DNA of 64,000 nt from Phytopythium helicoides (Eukaryota; Oomycota; Peronosporomycetes; Pythiales; Pythiaceae). The notes beneath the pieces are model-generated. The model did no database searches. It was not told the DNA's origin and worked only from the letters and a program-made list of their open reading frames with translations. How positions within the stretch are numbered: position 1 is the stretch's first letter; the number at the start of each line of letters is the position of its first letter. Positions 34,361 to 46,992 of the stretch are shown piece by piece. A program made the translations under genes and the position numbers. The stretch lies in contig JANFNE010000019.1 of the NCBI GenBank assembly GCA_024867545.1, positions 1,054,001 through 1,118,000 on the forward strand. The letters are read 5' to 3'.

Positions 34361-35300
34361 GGCCGCGTCTCTGTGTTGTGGCTGCTGCGTGGATTCAGTA
34401 CTGTTATAATTCGGGCGGGGGACTGAACCGCCGAAGCAAGGTAAATAAAGTCGTTGCATGCATGTGGACGCCACGTGGAGAACGCGGCGAACCTGCGTCC
34501 TGTCTGTCTGGAGGTCTCAGAAGCTTGCGGCGTGGGTGGTTGGCTGTGGTTGGGTGAAGCGCTGAAGAAGCAAAATGATTGGTGATTGCCGTGCAAGAGC
34601 GAAATCCTTGCCATAGAGTTTTCTCATGAGCAATCGACAGCGCCACGAAAGACGAAAAGACGAGCACAGTGCACGAGTCCACCATGCAACTCGACCAATC
34701 TGTTGAAGGAGATGAGCTCAAAAAAGAAATCGGTCCGTCCTTTGACGACCATTCTTCACGACTAGGCGAACCTGGCGAACGGCATGTGACTCGGGTGCCT
34801 GGTTATCCTTTTTTTCGCATTAGGACGCAATCGACACTACGACATCGCTTGAACCTGCTCGAAAGAATGAAAATGCTTTTGGACAGGTGGTGTTGATGGT
34901 CGCTCGGCTGCCACTCCCATCAACCACTGTCAAATCCTTGTGGCACCACTCGCTGCTCCTCTGCCTTTTGTTCGTTCGTCAGTCCTACGCTGCGAATTGG
35001 TGATGACGGCGAGCGTAAGCTGCAAGCAGATTAGTGTTCTCCACGGTACGGCGCACATGGCAGCATAGAGCACGCTGGACGCACGCCGGAGGCACGCCTG
35101 GCTGACGATGGATGCCCCAATGTCCGACGTCACCCTCGACTCCGGTTGGATGGTCTCATTTCATGGTCAACTGCAACGACAACTACTGTAGCATGCATTT
35201 CATGACGCTTGATTACTTTTACTGCATAGTTACTGCGGGCTTCATGCAGCTCGCTCGGCTCATAGTGCTCTGTCCTTTCATGTAGTATGCGCGTGCGCCT
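34361..35300. other. Intergenic region between genes I and J
   Basis: 0.94 kb between convergent genes I (+) and J (-). No gene recognised. Confidence 0.4.
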
Positions 35301-35899
35301 TCATAGCTGGAAGAAGGGGGCGCCGACGCTCGTCGGTCGCGGCTCCCGTGTCTCCTCGAACGGCATGGAGCCCATGCCTTGGAAAACGAGCAGCAGCTGC
35401 CCGTCCAGCGTCGCGATGAAGCGCTCGTACTCGTCAATCTTGAGCTTGAACTCGGCGCTCTGGTCGCGCAGCTCCTGCACTTCCTCCCGCAGCGCCAGGT
35501 AGTTGTCCTTGAGCGACGCCAAGCGCGACTCGGTGGGCGAGCCGGGCTCGCCGCTCTGCTGTTCCTTCTGCATCTTGGCGGCAAGTAGCTGGCTGTATTG
35601 CGCCTCCAGCGCGGCAGCGGTCGCCTGCAGCTCCTCTAGGTCGCGCTGAATTCGAGCAAGCATGAGCAACAATGAGCCCAAAGGTCCAAAAGTGCGTCGT
35701 GCGGACTCATCAAGTGCTAGTCGATCAAAGCGATCCGTACCTTCTTGCGCTCACGAGACTTGCGCTTCAGCTCGCGCTGCTTGCGAAGGCGCTCGGCTTC
35801 GGCGAAGTCGCAGTCGGAGCCGGCAGAGGACCCACCGGTGCTCGGTGCAGTTGCGTGGAGGCTCAGCTCGTCGAAAGACTGCGTCGGTGGAGACTGCAT
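35301..35899 (-). CDS. Short bZIP transcription factor without C-terminal domain (gene J)
   Basis: 167 residues: exon 1 35899-35741, intron 35740-35646 (95 nt, GTACGG...ATTCAG), exon 2 35645-35301. Exon 1 ends in a basic region RKQRELKRKSRERKK that keeps the SRxRKK core of canonical bZIPs but has Gln at the invariant Asn position. Exon 2 opens with zipper RDLEELQATAAALEAQYSQL and a second coiled coil (LREEVQELRDQSAEFKLKID). The protein then ends 50 residues later, without any of the START-like landmarks of its neighbours. It could act as a pure DNA-binding/dimerisation partner or inhibitor of longer bZIPs (inference). Confidence 0.8.
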
Positions 35900-37393
35900 G
35901 GTGGGTTGGGTGGTTAGCTGCGAGGGTCGTTGGCTGGTCGGCGGTTTGAGAACCACGGGTCGAGTTAGCAAGTGAGCTTGCAATTCGTCTGCACTCCGCG
36001 CGCCAACTGTTCAAGTCGAGTCGCTGTCAGCGATTGCCCAATCCCGCGACACACAGAAAATCGAGCCTCGCAGAGGCGGCTATGAGCGTCCATCTGGATC
36101 AACAGCGCGACGCCTGCCTGGAGTCTAGGCATAAACGAGGGTGCGCTGTGCATAACATTTCCGAGACACCAAACCGTAGGTACACGGGGCTGCGGATCAC
36201 CGAGCGGACAAGAGAACGGCACGGTGCGTGGCGCCCCATAAGCCTCAATGGAGTCGGGGCATCTTCACTCGTCAGGCGTGAGCTGGCTGTCGTATTCGCG
36301 TCGTGCGCAATTTTGAGGCGGAAAACAGATGCCGGCTGGTGCCGGCGAGATTTGTCGATCATCCGGAGTGCTATGGTCGCTTATCGTGCTCCGCACACTG
36401 CATCAATGTATATCAATCTCCAGTCGCGAGAGGAGCGGACGGCACCTTCAAGTAGCCGGCGCTAGAACACGCCGATTATGCTGCAAATTGGTCAGCCGCA
36501 AGGACCCGCAGCCGCCGCTTGTGGACATGAATAGTCGACGGGTTGCGGCGGTGTACACGAGACGCAAATCGACCAAAATTGCGCGGACGAGAGACGAGCA
36601 ATTTCGCCTTCTTTCTGGCCGCGCGATTACTGTTCTCCGTGCATGCACGCAGATTGCGAGCACCGGGTGCAACGAGGCGAGGGCAACGATCAAATCCGTG
36701 ACGCACACGAAGAGGAAAGTGAGCTGAGAAAAGTGCTGCGCGCGAAATGCACCCCTTGTCGGCCCTCGGGGCCATCCGCAGTTCAAAATTGGCACAAATC
36801 CCTTCCTGCGTGTTCTTCCGCCCTGCGCTTACGAGTCGCTCGATGACGCTACGCAGCGTAAACAGACAGAGTCAAGGCGTTCACTCATGCCACAACCCTT
36901 TGCCGTAAACTCCGCGGTGCCACTTCGTAATCGCCTCCGGAGCATCGCCGTTCAACTGAAACTACGCGCAATGTACGACATGGAATGGTTCGCCATCCTG
37001 ATGAGAAAACAGCCGGAATGACGAGCTTCGGTGGATTTTCATGGAGTGAGACGGCGACGAGCCCTGGTCGTCCAACAACGGTCGACAGGCTTGACCCCGT
37101 GGGTGTGCGCAGCAAGAACAGGATTGCGGGGTGAGTAAACCAGCGCCAACGAACGAGAAGCTTGTGTTATTTAGAAGGCTGCGTCCCATCTCGGCGGCGG
37201 AATCCTTGACCACCCAGCGAGATCGGGGCGACCACAAAATCATCGTCGCTATCATAACTCGAACACGGCATACCCGGCGGAGAGGTGGGTACAGCGTGGC
37301 TGCGGGTTCTTCAATCCTCCCGAGGAAGTGAGCATTGTCGCATCACGATCGGCGACTCGTTGGACACAAGGAAGGGCTCGCTGCATGTGCGCG
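35900..37393. other. Intergenic region between gene J and the exchanger gene
   Basis: 1.5 kb with only short open frames that lack recognisable motifs. No gene or RNA supported. Confidence 0.4.
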
Positions 37394-39193
37394 TCACAGC
37401 TTGCCCAACCCGTGCAGATAGGAGACGGCGACGTAGGCGCCGTAAGCCAGGACCATGAGCGCCGCCGGGCCTCGGTAGAGCCGCCACTTCGAAAGGATCA
37501 GCAGTGTCACCACGAACAGCAAGACGCCGAAGAGGATGAAGATCGACATGTCGAGGTCGTCTCGTGACACCGGGACCTCTTCGCCGTAGACCAGGTTCGA
37601 GAGGAGGAAGGGCAGGCCGACACCAAGCAGAATGTCGAACACATTGCTACCAAGCGCGTTCGAGACGGCCATGTCGCCGTGCCCGTCGCGTGCAACCAAA
37701 ATCGAACTCAGCGCATCCGGGATCGACATTCCGACTGCAAGGAGCGTCAGCCCCATCAGCGCTGACGGAATCCCGGCAATGCATCCAACCTTGGTCGCAA
37801 ACTCCACCGTGTAGTGCGAAAGCACGCCAATCCACGCGATCGAGATGAAGAAAGCTCCGGCGATCCCAAACTTTCCTGAAAAGACAGGATACTTGCTGTC
37901 TGGGATCGTGAATCTCGCCACCACCACAATTGGACGAGTGATCACAAACCAGACCTTGCCCAGAATGCTCTCCGGTACATCCCAGATCTCATCGAAGTAT
38001 CCACCAAGATCCTCTTGCTCCTCGGGGATTGCTGCAGAAGCATCGATGACACCGTGCTCGACCGAGAGTGTAGGGGTTGTCGAGCCTGGGGTCTCCTTCT
38101 CCGCATCTGCGTGGCCCGTTTCAGCGTCCATCTTGATTCCCTCGAAGTGCTGGCTGGGCGAGTGGCCGTGATACTGAAACACACGATACTTTGATTGAAG
38201 CATGGAGGCAGCTCGTTCGTGCTCGCCGAGAAAAACAGGACCATGCGTCGAGGGGTGGTGTCCGTCTGGCCCGGCAGAAGCAGCCGACCCCTCTGCTGTC
38301 CCTTCATAGTTCTTGGCGGCTGAGCTCGCAGCCTGAGCCTTGAGAAGCTCCGTGTCGTCGGTTGGGACGTGCTTTTGCACGGCTGCATCATCGTCTTCTT
38401 GCGCTCCAATGTTACCTGGACGCTTGCAGCACATGTTGACGACCTTTTCGTTCTGCGTCATGTAGATAATGTAGAGGAAGTAGGACGTGACCATGATGGC
38501 GGACTCCAAGATGCCAATCTTGCCGTCCCAGACGACGACAATGAGCGTGCCGATGGCCCACGAGTACCACAGCGAGTCGCGCAGGATGGGTCGCCAGTCG
38601 AGCACCAGCACGTCCCTCGCGAGCAGCGCCGACATGGAGATGATGATGAGGATGTTGAAAATGGCCGATCCGACGATCGTGCCCGCGCCAAGGCTCTCTG
38701 CTGGTTTGTGGAAGACGTTGTCGGCGAGCGACACAAAGAGCTCAGGCGAGGACGACCCCGCGGCCATGAAGGTGGCGCCGGCCACGTCCGGCGAGAGCTC
38801 CAGCGCGTCCGAGATGCGCTCGAGCGCCGCCACAAAGTAGTCGTCTGCGATGATGGCGAGCGCGATGAAGATGTAGCAGAGCGCCGCCAGGTACACGAAG
38901 ATGCCGCCGTCGAGCTCCCAGTCCTCCAGCTCGCCGCACGAGTCGTCTTCGGCCGCCGACGCCTCCTCCAGGTCGCGAAAATGCCGCCGAGACGTTTCTT
39001 GGGCTCCTGAGGCCCCCAGGAGGCCGTTTGAGGCCGCGGAAAGCCCCGCGAGGCCAGCGGCCGGCGAGCGCAGCGGCCGCAAGTAGCTGCTGCTTGAGCT
39101 GGCGCGAGGGTCGAGGCGGGCGGCGTGGCATCTCGCGGCGCGGCGGGTGGCAGCTCGGCGTCTTTTCCCGAAGTGGCGTCCTCCCCCGCTCAC
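37394..39193 (-). CDS. K+-dependent Na+/Ca2+ exchanger (NCKX-like, CaCA superfamily)
   Basis: Multi-pass membrane antiporter expected to export Ca2+ in exchange for Na+. The two alpha repeats that form the ion site are clear: DVAGATFMAAGSSSPELFVS in the first half and LTLLAVGMSIPDALSS plus GDMAVSNALGSNVFDILLGV in the second. Between them lies a large acidic cytosolic loop, as in NCKX proteins. About 10-11 hydrophobic segments are visible. The N-terminal exon is uncertain: the frame is open to 39193 without an upstream ATG in frame, and GTGAGC at 39193 looks like a splice donor, while another frame offers ATG at about 39135 with a signal-like leader. A short intron near the 5' end is likely. 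The exchanger body itself (about residue 90 onward of the open frame) is intact. Confidence 0.88.
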   Translation of the reverse strand: MSGGGRHFGKRRRAATRRAARCHAARLDPRASSSSSYLRPLRSPAAGLAGLSAASNGLLGASGAQETSRRHFRDLEEASAAEDDSCGELEDWELDGGIFVYLAALCYIFIALAIIADDYFVAALERISDALELSPDVAGATFMAAGSSSPELFVSLADNVFHKPAESLGAGTIVGSAIFNILIIISMSALLARDVLVLDWRPILRDSLWYSWAIGTLIVVVWDGKIGILESAIMVTSYFLYIIYMTQNEKVVNMCCKRPGNIGAQEDDDAAVQKHVPTDDTELLKAQAASSAAKNYEGTAEGSAASAGPDGHHPSTHGPVFLGEHERAASMLQSKYRVFQYHGHSPSQHFEGIKMDAETGHADAEKETPGSTTPTLSVEHGVIDASAAIPEEQEDLGGYFDEIWDVPESILGKVWFVITRPIVVVARFTIPDSKYPVFSGKFGIAGAFFISIAWIGVLSHYTVEFATKVGCIAGIPSALMGLTLLAVGMSIPDALSSILVARDGHGDMAVSNALGSNVFDILLGVGLPFLLSNLVYGEEVPVSRDDLDMSIFILFGVLLFVVTLLILSKWRLYRGPAALMVLAYGAYVAVSYLHGLGKL

Positions 39194-39776
39194 CGGATTT
39201 TCTGAAAGTGGCGAGTTGAAAAAGCGTTGACAAGTGAGGAATTGCGCTAGAAGAGGGTGTGTTGGAGGGGGTGAGGGGTGGGTTTAGTACGAGGAATGCA
39301 CCGTGAAGTGGTATTGGAGGACGTAAATCAGGGGAACAGGTGCGGGTGTAGCCATCCATGGGTGCACTTGACACGTTGTGGCCACGCTTTTTAGTCGATG
39401 GAGCCGCCACACGTCGCACATGGCTGATTGGAGGCGGCAATGGCGCTGCGTGGGAGCCTCGAGCGCCTCGGATTGATCGGCGGATGGGGATCGACGGCCT
39501 CGCTTTCTTCTCGACGATTGCATTAGCTCCACATCGACGAAATGCAGGGCTCGTGGTTTTCTATAGAGCTGTGGAGCGGATCTGCCATCGAGTGCACTGG
39601 ACGAGGCAGCTTGGGTGAACGAGGGATCTCCACCAGCTAGAGAGAGCGTGACGACTACAATCGATCGAATTGAAAAGCGGGCGAGACGCGGCGCTGATTG
39701 TTGGCAGCCCAACGGTCTCGCTTCCCACGGTTGGGGCTCAACGGCCTCATTTCTCGATTGGGTCCGAGCCGCACAG
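39194..39776. other. Intergenic region between exchanger and VLIG-like gene
   Basis: Divergent promoter region of about 580 bp; may include the missing first exon of the exchanger. No other gene recognised. Confidence 0.4.
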
Positions 39777-42700
39777 ATGGATCTTGACGCCTGCTTCAGG
39801 CTGGTGGCGCTCGTGGCCGAAGCGCAGGGAGACGTTGAGGCCGTCAAGCCCGTGCTGAACGAGACCGAGGTGCTGCGGCTGTGCGCGACGCTAGGACTAC
39901 TGCCCTCCACGACGCCGGCGGACATTGCCTACAATGCTGTGCTTCCATCGGAGCTGGACGCTGAGCTCGAACTTCTGCTGCGGCTACGGGAGATGGCCTC
40001 TCGGACTCGCCAAGCGAGCTTCCCGGCGTGCTGGGGCTTTTCGGCAAGCAAGACGGCGTCACTTGCGCTCTCTAGCAGCTCGGAGTTTGGTCGGTTGAGC
40101 TCCAGAAGCGCCTCGAGCCCCAGAACCTGGGAATCTATTGCGTCATTTGGCGCTGCCCGTTTGAAGCCAACGCCTACCCAGGACTCATTCTCTTCGCATG
40201 GCTAGAAGACGAGCTTTTCAGTGAATCACGGCTTCGCGACACGGCGACCTACGTGCTCCGTTTTCTGACTTGCGTGAGCTCTGATCTGCAGTGCTGCATG
40301 ACGGACAGCGACGTCGAACATGTGGCTGCGTCAACAAATGCGGCTAACCCCAACTGGATGCAGGCGTATTCGTTTGACTTCAGCGTCGAGAAGCAGGAGG
40401 ACCAGAAGGACGCCGTCAAGTGCGAATGGCAAACCTCAGCCAGCTTTCCAGTGTCTCGAAGTGGAGGCGAGGTTAGCCTGATGAAGGGTAACTTTCTTGG
40501 CACTTCAATTGTGGAGCAGACAAGCAGGGTCAAAAATGAGTCGAAGGGAACAAGGACATTCGAAGATGTGCGCGCATTCGCCCACTGGGTCGTTCAACAA
40601 GCCCAAAAATACGCTCTTGATCTTGATCTTGAGAAAGTCGATCTGACAGTATTGCCAGAGTTGCTGAAGGCTGGAGAGTGCTGGCCAATCGAGCCGTTGA
40701 ATGGGCTTGATGAAGAGCATGGTTTGGAGTGCGAGTGCATGGTAGCTGTAGCTGCGGAGGAAGTCAAAGATGAGGTTGATTCGATTCGCACAGAACTGCA
40801 AGCGATTGCCAGACCACTCTTCGAGTTTGATACTCTGATGGCGGAGGCGTCAATAGCCTTGTCTACGCTCAACAAAGTCCTCACCCATTTGGAATGCCAA
40901 GAAGCCGCCTGGAAGACTTTACCCAAAGACCCATTGATGGTTGTGATGACTCCTATTCGCCTCCGACGGTGTATGAGTGGGATATTCGAGCATTTTGCTG
41001 GCGGCACTCCGTGCGGAGAAGTCAAAGAGATTATATCCAGTATTCTTTCTGGTAGTGAAGAAGTGCCAAAGAAAAATTCGTGGTACAAGGCCTTTTTTAA
41101 CTTTGCAGGCCGACGCTTTTCAGGTGAAGATGGAGCTACACGGGCTCGATTTTGAGATTTAGTCTCGTCTTATCTAGGGAATGCTCGTCAACAATGGAAG
41201 CATGCAGTCGATACAGTCATGGCTTCGTATCAATCTACACGGGTGAGACAGACTACCAGAGCTTTCAAAACTCAGCTGGATCGAGAACTGAAATCAAAGC
41301 GCAACAACTTGCTGTACGAATCTTTGACGTATCTGCTCTCTAGTTGGCAACAATCTGTTACAGGCGACAACAAACTCAGTATGCGGATTGATGCTAAGAC
41401 AACCCCTAATACTTCTCGTGTGTACTGTTCGGTTGCTACAGAGCACTGGGAGCCGTCAGTCGGGAAGATTCGATTTTTCAAGGTGATAAAGGGTGACCAC
41501 GAGGCGTACCGAAGTGCGCGGTTGGGCTCATGGATTCTTCCGGATAATCTCAAGGTTGTTCGATGCTTCACTGCCGGAGTATCGTTTGTGCTCATGATCA
41601 CACATTTGGAAGATGGTGCAGATGTAAGTACGCAGGTGTATCGGCTGGGCTGTAGCCAACAAGAACGGCCTTCTGTCAGAAGTTTGCCTTGGCCGATAAA
41701 GAGCTTCGGTCGTGGATGCGTTGCGTGCGATTTCAACGCAAAGGATCGGCTAATCGCATTTGTCACTGACAACAATCATCTGTGCGTCTACCAGTTCAAC
41801 ACGAGTTTCACTACGATGGCGTGTACAGCTAGTGCTGACTTGACCGTACAGACATCGCTCGGATCAATTTCACATGTTGGTGTGACCAACAGCTCCGTTT
41901 TCTTGATGGACACAAACGAAGAGATTCAGTCGATCAATTTTCGTGCGCAGCAAACGTCTCGAAAGACCCACCCAACCTCCTCTCAACAGTGCAAGGAGTT
42001 TTGCTCAGCACCTCAAGGTGGGCTCCTCGTGTTTTCAGACGGTGCCGCTTTTGCAAGATTCTCGGTTGAATCTACAGGCTTGGAGCTGATCGGATCACTG
42101 AATGTATATGCGGGCGATGACCACCGATCGATTCCTCTGGCACCACCACATCTGTCGGTTCAATCAACCGATTTAGTAGCAGAGTGCGTTGGCGATATGC
42201 TGTACGTGTTGAATGTATCAACAGGTCAAGCAGATGTATTCAAGTTGGTTTTGACGGTTCGGAGCGATAAATATCGCATCTGCCACTCAAACAAGCGGCG
42301 CCGACTGGAAGACGGTGTGCCTAGCGAAGGCACTGATAGCTGTAGTTGGCTTCGGGTGTTCTATCATGTGTACGAGAAGTTTCCCGCTGGGGGCCTGATG
42401 GCGTGTGCGAACGATAACAGCAAGACTCTGCGTCTGCGGATTAGCACCCCGCAGGCAATGTCAGTGGAGGCTTGCAGTGCATGCTCTGACTACTTTGCGA
42501 GACTGATGAGTGATCTCTACAAGCTAAGCAAGGATCTTGGAAACGTCAATTTGTCTCGAGGGATCAAATATGTCTGCTCAGAGCGAACGAATGGGTATAC
42601 TGATTGTGAAGCACTGTCACCAATGCCGATCAATTCGCTTGTGCAGAACCTAATTACTTTTGTCCCGATACAGATCTGCCGAGCTGAAGCGAACGCGCTG

Positions 42701-45700
42701 TCGATCATGACTAATGGGTTGTCGACGTCAGAGGATGCATCTTCCAAGCCAGTTGAGTCCATGCAAGCCTCTGACATTGCACGATCGATCCGCTTTGGAA
42801 TGTTGTCTGCGATGCTGAAGGCATGGACACGACCTGTGGTTGTAGTCACCTCCATGGGGAAGCAATCAACGGGCAAGAGCTACCTACTCAACCACCTCAC
42901 CGGCACTTCCTTTGCCATCTCTGGTGCACGATGTACCGACGGCGCGTGGATGAGTCTTCGAGTACTGGAGTCGCTTGGAGTTCTACTCGTGGTTTTGGAC
43001 TTTGAGGGGCTTGGCTCTTTTGAGCGTACTGAGCAGGAAGACGTGTTGCTGTCCTTGTTGAATGCGTCCATCTCGATGTTCACTATCTTCCGTATGGAGA
43101 TGCGATTTGACAAGGAGATGGAAGAGCTCTTTGCACGCTTTCAAAAAGGTGTTGCTCTGCTAAAAAGTGATTCACAGCTGTTTCGAGGGATGTTGTATCT
43201 GAGTGTCAAAGATGTCAATCCTAACGATCAACTTGGGATCGTGGACGAGTTCCTGGTGAAACTGGAAAAGCTTGTCAGTCCAAACAAGGAGCACAACTTT
43301 CTCACGGATTTGTACCAGGGACAGCTGAAAATCAACTGCTCGCCGCCGCTGGGCTCAAGAGCCTACTACCAGTCTCTTAGCAATGCTCGGCGACACATTG
43401 AACTGGGTTTGTGCGATGGAGCATCTCCAGATACAGGCTTTACAAGCGGCAAAGAGTTTTTGGATTGCATCCGCCTGGTGCTTGCGAAGATATCTATCCT
43501 GGATTGGACGTCTCTCGACGATAGTGCACGTCAACTTGCTCTAGCAGAGATCGTTGAGAAGCTTCCAGCTCTTATACGCTCAGGCTGCCCGGCTCCAGGT
43601 TCCCAATCGTGGGAGGAAAAAGCGTCCAAGATGAAGGGTTATCAAGTGTATGCGTTGAGTTCCCAGCAATCGCAGACACCTTGACCGCAATGTTGGCGGG
43701 TTCAACCTTGGAGCGTGTTGCCGACAATGACATTGACCTGGGTGTCGACGTGCTTGCACCGGATGAACAGTTCACATCGGTGAGCCGCGCATTCCGATTT
43801 CTACTGGAGCTGTTCATGGCTCGCAGTGAACCTTCCCGCGATGGAGTTGATTGAGCCCTGCAATCCCGATTTGATGCTTTTCTTACTTTCGTTGTGCGTC
43901 GTTGCTGTCTGCGAATCAACCAGTGGGTAATCTCTAAATTCAAGACGCGTGCCAGACGATTGGAAGGCGCTAGACCAGCAATACCTTGCTCGATTTTCTG
44001 CTCTGATGACACGTTGCCAGATCCAATGTGCAGCATTCCGCCTCGGATGTATGCAGTCTGCAATGCATCCCTCGTTGACAATCCCGCATAATTGCGGGAC
44101 GAATCACCATTGCCCTCAAGCTTGTCGGTACTGCAAAGACGATGGGCTGTCCAGCACGGAGGAAATGCCCATGTGCTCGAACGAGGCAGGTCACGATGGG
44201 AAGTGCGAGTGTGAAAGCGGTGATCACACGTGTGGAATGCTCTGTGTGCTTTCGAAATCGCCCAGCTGTTCACAGCGATGCGAGCTGAAAGCTGATCACA
44301 GTGGTGATCATATGTGTGGCATTACACTTCACACGTGTGGGGATCCTTGCAGCCTCCCAGGGTGTAAGGGATTATGCATTGTCAACTCTCAAACGCCTCA
44401 TGAGACGCACAAATGCGTCGAAGTTGCGTGCGTAGAGTCTTGCCTGATGCCTGAGTGCAGTGAGAGGTGCGACATCTTGAACCATTTCCACGGTCACGCA
44501 GAGTTGGTGCGCGCATTCGCGTTGGAAAACGGGATGGAGCCTCCTGCGGATATGGATCTCCCAGTGGTGCACATGTGCACCAAATCACACGCGTGTTCTG
44601 CTATGTGCGACTCGAAGAGGATTTGCCGCATTGATGTCCGTCTCAAGCAATTTTCGAAGGAGTTCGAAGGCCTGCGCGGCAAGATTCGGTACACACACCA
44701 AGAAATGAATGGGTCGCGGAAAAAGTGCATTCAGATGTTGGAGCCGAAGCAGCAGAACCACATCGGCAAGCATTCGTGCATTGCAAGTGACTTGGATGTA
44801 GATATGGAGGCGACAACAATTCACTACTGCGATGTTCGGTGCCCCAGCTGCAGCTACTACTGCAGCAAGGAGCACGGACACGCTGGACTTCACGCAGCGT
44901 CGCACGGCAATATGCGCAACACGGTCTTTCTGTCGGATGAGGATTCTCAGGACATTGACATCGCTGACCGCAAGTACCGCGCCGGCGAGGCGGGTGTAGC
45001 CGAGATGTGCAACTTGTACTGCGCCAAGATGGGGCGAGAGCACGTGCACTACCTCGAGTGTGAGCAGCAGAGTGACACGGCTTGCGTTTTCTCGGGCGGA
45101 CCGACTGAGCAGCGACGTCACTGTATGCGGAACCTCAAGCCTGCACCAATGTGCGAGATGGACGAGCTTCTCCACGACGCGTACTGGCGAACCATCGGCT
45201 GGGAAGATCCTTGTGTGTCGAACGTTGAGCGCGAGCTGTTCGGCAAATGCGCATTCAAGTGCGATGCCCCCGATCACAACGAGGAGCCCTCTTTCTGCGT
45301 TCTACCAGCATGGCACGATCTTGTCCCCAGACTTGAGAATGGAGTGACAAGCGAGGTGTCGATCGTGGATGGCCATCAATTCGAGTGCTCCCATGCAGCC
45401 AATGGTGGACACCACCATGTATTCGTGCTCGACAGCTCGGGGTCGATGCGCGGGGAGCCATGGCGGAACCTGATAGATGCTGTGCGTGAGTACCTAGCCA
45501 ACTCGGTGAGTCTTGGAGCATCGCTGGACGTTGTGTCGATCGTGACGTTTGACGCGGAGGCCGAGATCGTGTGCGAGGCACAGGGCATCGTGGCAATGGC
45601 GACCAACCCTCTGGGTATCCCGTTCCACGGGCGAGGCACCATGTTCTCGTCCGGGCTACGGCTGGCGCACGAGGTGCTGTCACGCACGGACTTTTCTCGC

Positions 45701-45979
45701 CACCGCCCAGTGCTCGTGTTTTTCTCGGATGGGTGGCCGGCGGACGAACATGAAAGTTGTCAGGTGGCTCGGGCTATCCGCCGCCAATTCGCCAAGTACG
45801 AGCTGCAGTCGTTCGTTGTGGGATTCGGACAGGTCGCCAACGACGACAAACTCACTCGCTTGGCCAGAAGACTGGGCGGCGAGCGCCGCGCCGCGCTCAC
45901 AGGCAGCGAGGTCAAGAGCACCTTCTTTTCCATTTCGGCGTCGCTCGGCACGCGCGCAGGTCTGGCGTTCCGTCGTTAG
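39777..45979 (+). pseudogene. VLIG-like large GTPase with C-terminal Cys-rich and vWA domains, multiply broken
   Basis: A 6.2-kb gene with long conserved reading frames and several breaks. Segments: 39777 to ~39985; a second frame to TAG at 40073-40075, continuing from 40076 to 41123; intron 41124-41177 (54 nt, GTGAAG...ATCTAG); 41178 to ~43630; a third frame ~43635-43947 with TGA at 43852-43854; then back to the earlier frame to 45979. The GTPase domain (about 42.8-43.6 kb) has P-loop GKQSTGKSYLLNHL and switch DFEGLGSFER, as in very-large-inducible/guanylate-binding GTPases of the dynamin superfamily. The last third has many Cys/His pairs (CGTNHHCPQACRYC, HTCGMLC) and a von Willebrand A domain with MIDAS motif LDSSGSMRG and FFSDGWPADEH. 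Shifts near 39985, 43630 and 43947 plus two in-frame stops indicate recent loss, unless some are assembly errors or unrecognised introns. Confidence 0.75.
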
Positions 45980-46410
45980 TCATGCTCAGCATCTTTCTCA
46001 CTTGCTGGGCTAGTCCAAAGTCAGGAAGAACTAGCGTCCGTCTTGAGCTCGAAACACCTTGGCGTAGCCTCAGCATCGCTGACCACTTGCATCTCCAGGT
46101 CTCTTGACATGGTTGAGCTCTTTCTTGACTTCGTGTACTTGATTATCATTTCATTTCGTCAACATGAGATTCCATTCAACTCACTGCCTTTGTTGCTATT
46201 CCGCCTCTGCCGTGTCAACTCCACTAGCTCAGTCCTCTCTTCACCACCATCCCCATGCTGCAGAGCTCGAGCTCGAATTCACACGAAGGTCAATAACTTG
46301 AGATCTCGCCAAGCAGCAGTAGACGAACGGGGCGTGGCTTTCTTCCCAATCCTCATGGCCACATCAGTAAATTGCCACTGGCATTTCCAGAAAGTGACAA
46401 AGCGTCGAGC
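45980..46410. other. Intergenic region
   Basis: 430 bp; no gene seen. It should hold the promoter of the dynactin-like gene. Confidence 0.4.
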
Positions 46411-46992
46411 ATGAGCGACGACCTGGCGGTGCTCGAGGCGCGCGAGGCCGCGCTGCGGCGTCAGCTGCTGGGCAGCTCCGCGCCTGGTGATAACGTGGCG
46501 CTGCCTGCGCGTCTGTCGGCGGTGCGCGCGCAGCTGGAGCAGCTCTCGGGCGCGATCGGCGGCTTCTCCAAGCTCTCGGCCTTCTGTGCGTCTCTTGCTG
46601 CTTGGTGAGGGCTGGGAGCGCGCTGACGGTTGCTGGTAGACGACGAGTACCGTGCGCAGCTGGAGCCGAGTCGCAGGGGCCTCGAGCAAGACCAAGTCAA
46701 GCGTGCGGTGCTGCTCACGTCAGAGGAGCGCGTGGACCGCGCCGTGAGCGAGCTGGTGCGCCTGCGGGAGCTGCGGGGCGTGCTGGACCAGGCTGAACAG
46801 CTGCAGCAGGGCGTGTCAAGCTGCCGAGAGCTGCTGTTGCGGCTCGAGGGAGCCACCGAGCAGTCTACGGAGCGAGCGCTCGCCGTCCATGCGCGAGTTG
46901 AGAGAGTGCTCGCAGCGTATCAGCAGATGGTGCGCGTGCTGTCCGAGAAGTGCGTCGAGTACGACGAGCTCCTCGACCAGCTGCAGGTCTGA
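46411..46992 (+). CDS. DCTN3: Dynactin subunit 3 (p22/p24)-like coiled-coil protein
   Basis: 175 residues: exon 1 46411-46585, intron 46586-46639 (54 nt, GTGCGT...TGGTAG), exon 2 46640-46992. Almost entirely helical, with an early coiled coil (VLEAREAALRRQLLG), a middle segment (AVRAQLEQLSGAIGGFSKLS) and a C-terminal block ending VRVLSEKCVEYDELLDQL. Length (human about 186 residues), domain order and the C-terminal WDELL/YDELL-type motif fit the dynactin shoulder subunit p24, which helps link dynein to cargo. The match is by pattern only, so another small coiled-coil protein is possible. Confidence 0.6.

Noticed and set aside
38369..39010. Plus-strand open frame opposite the exchanger gene
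   Set aside because: It is antisense to the well-supported NCKX-like coding sequence and has no motif.
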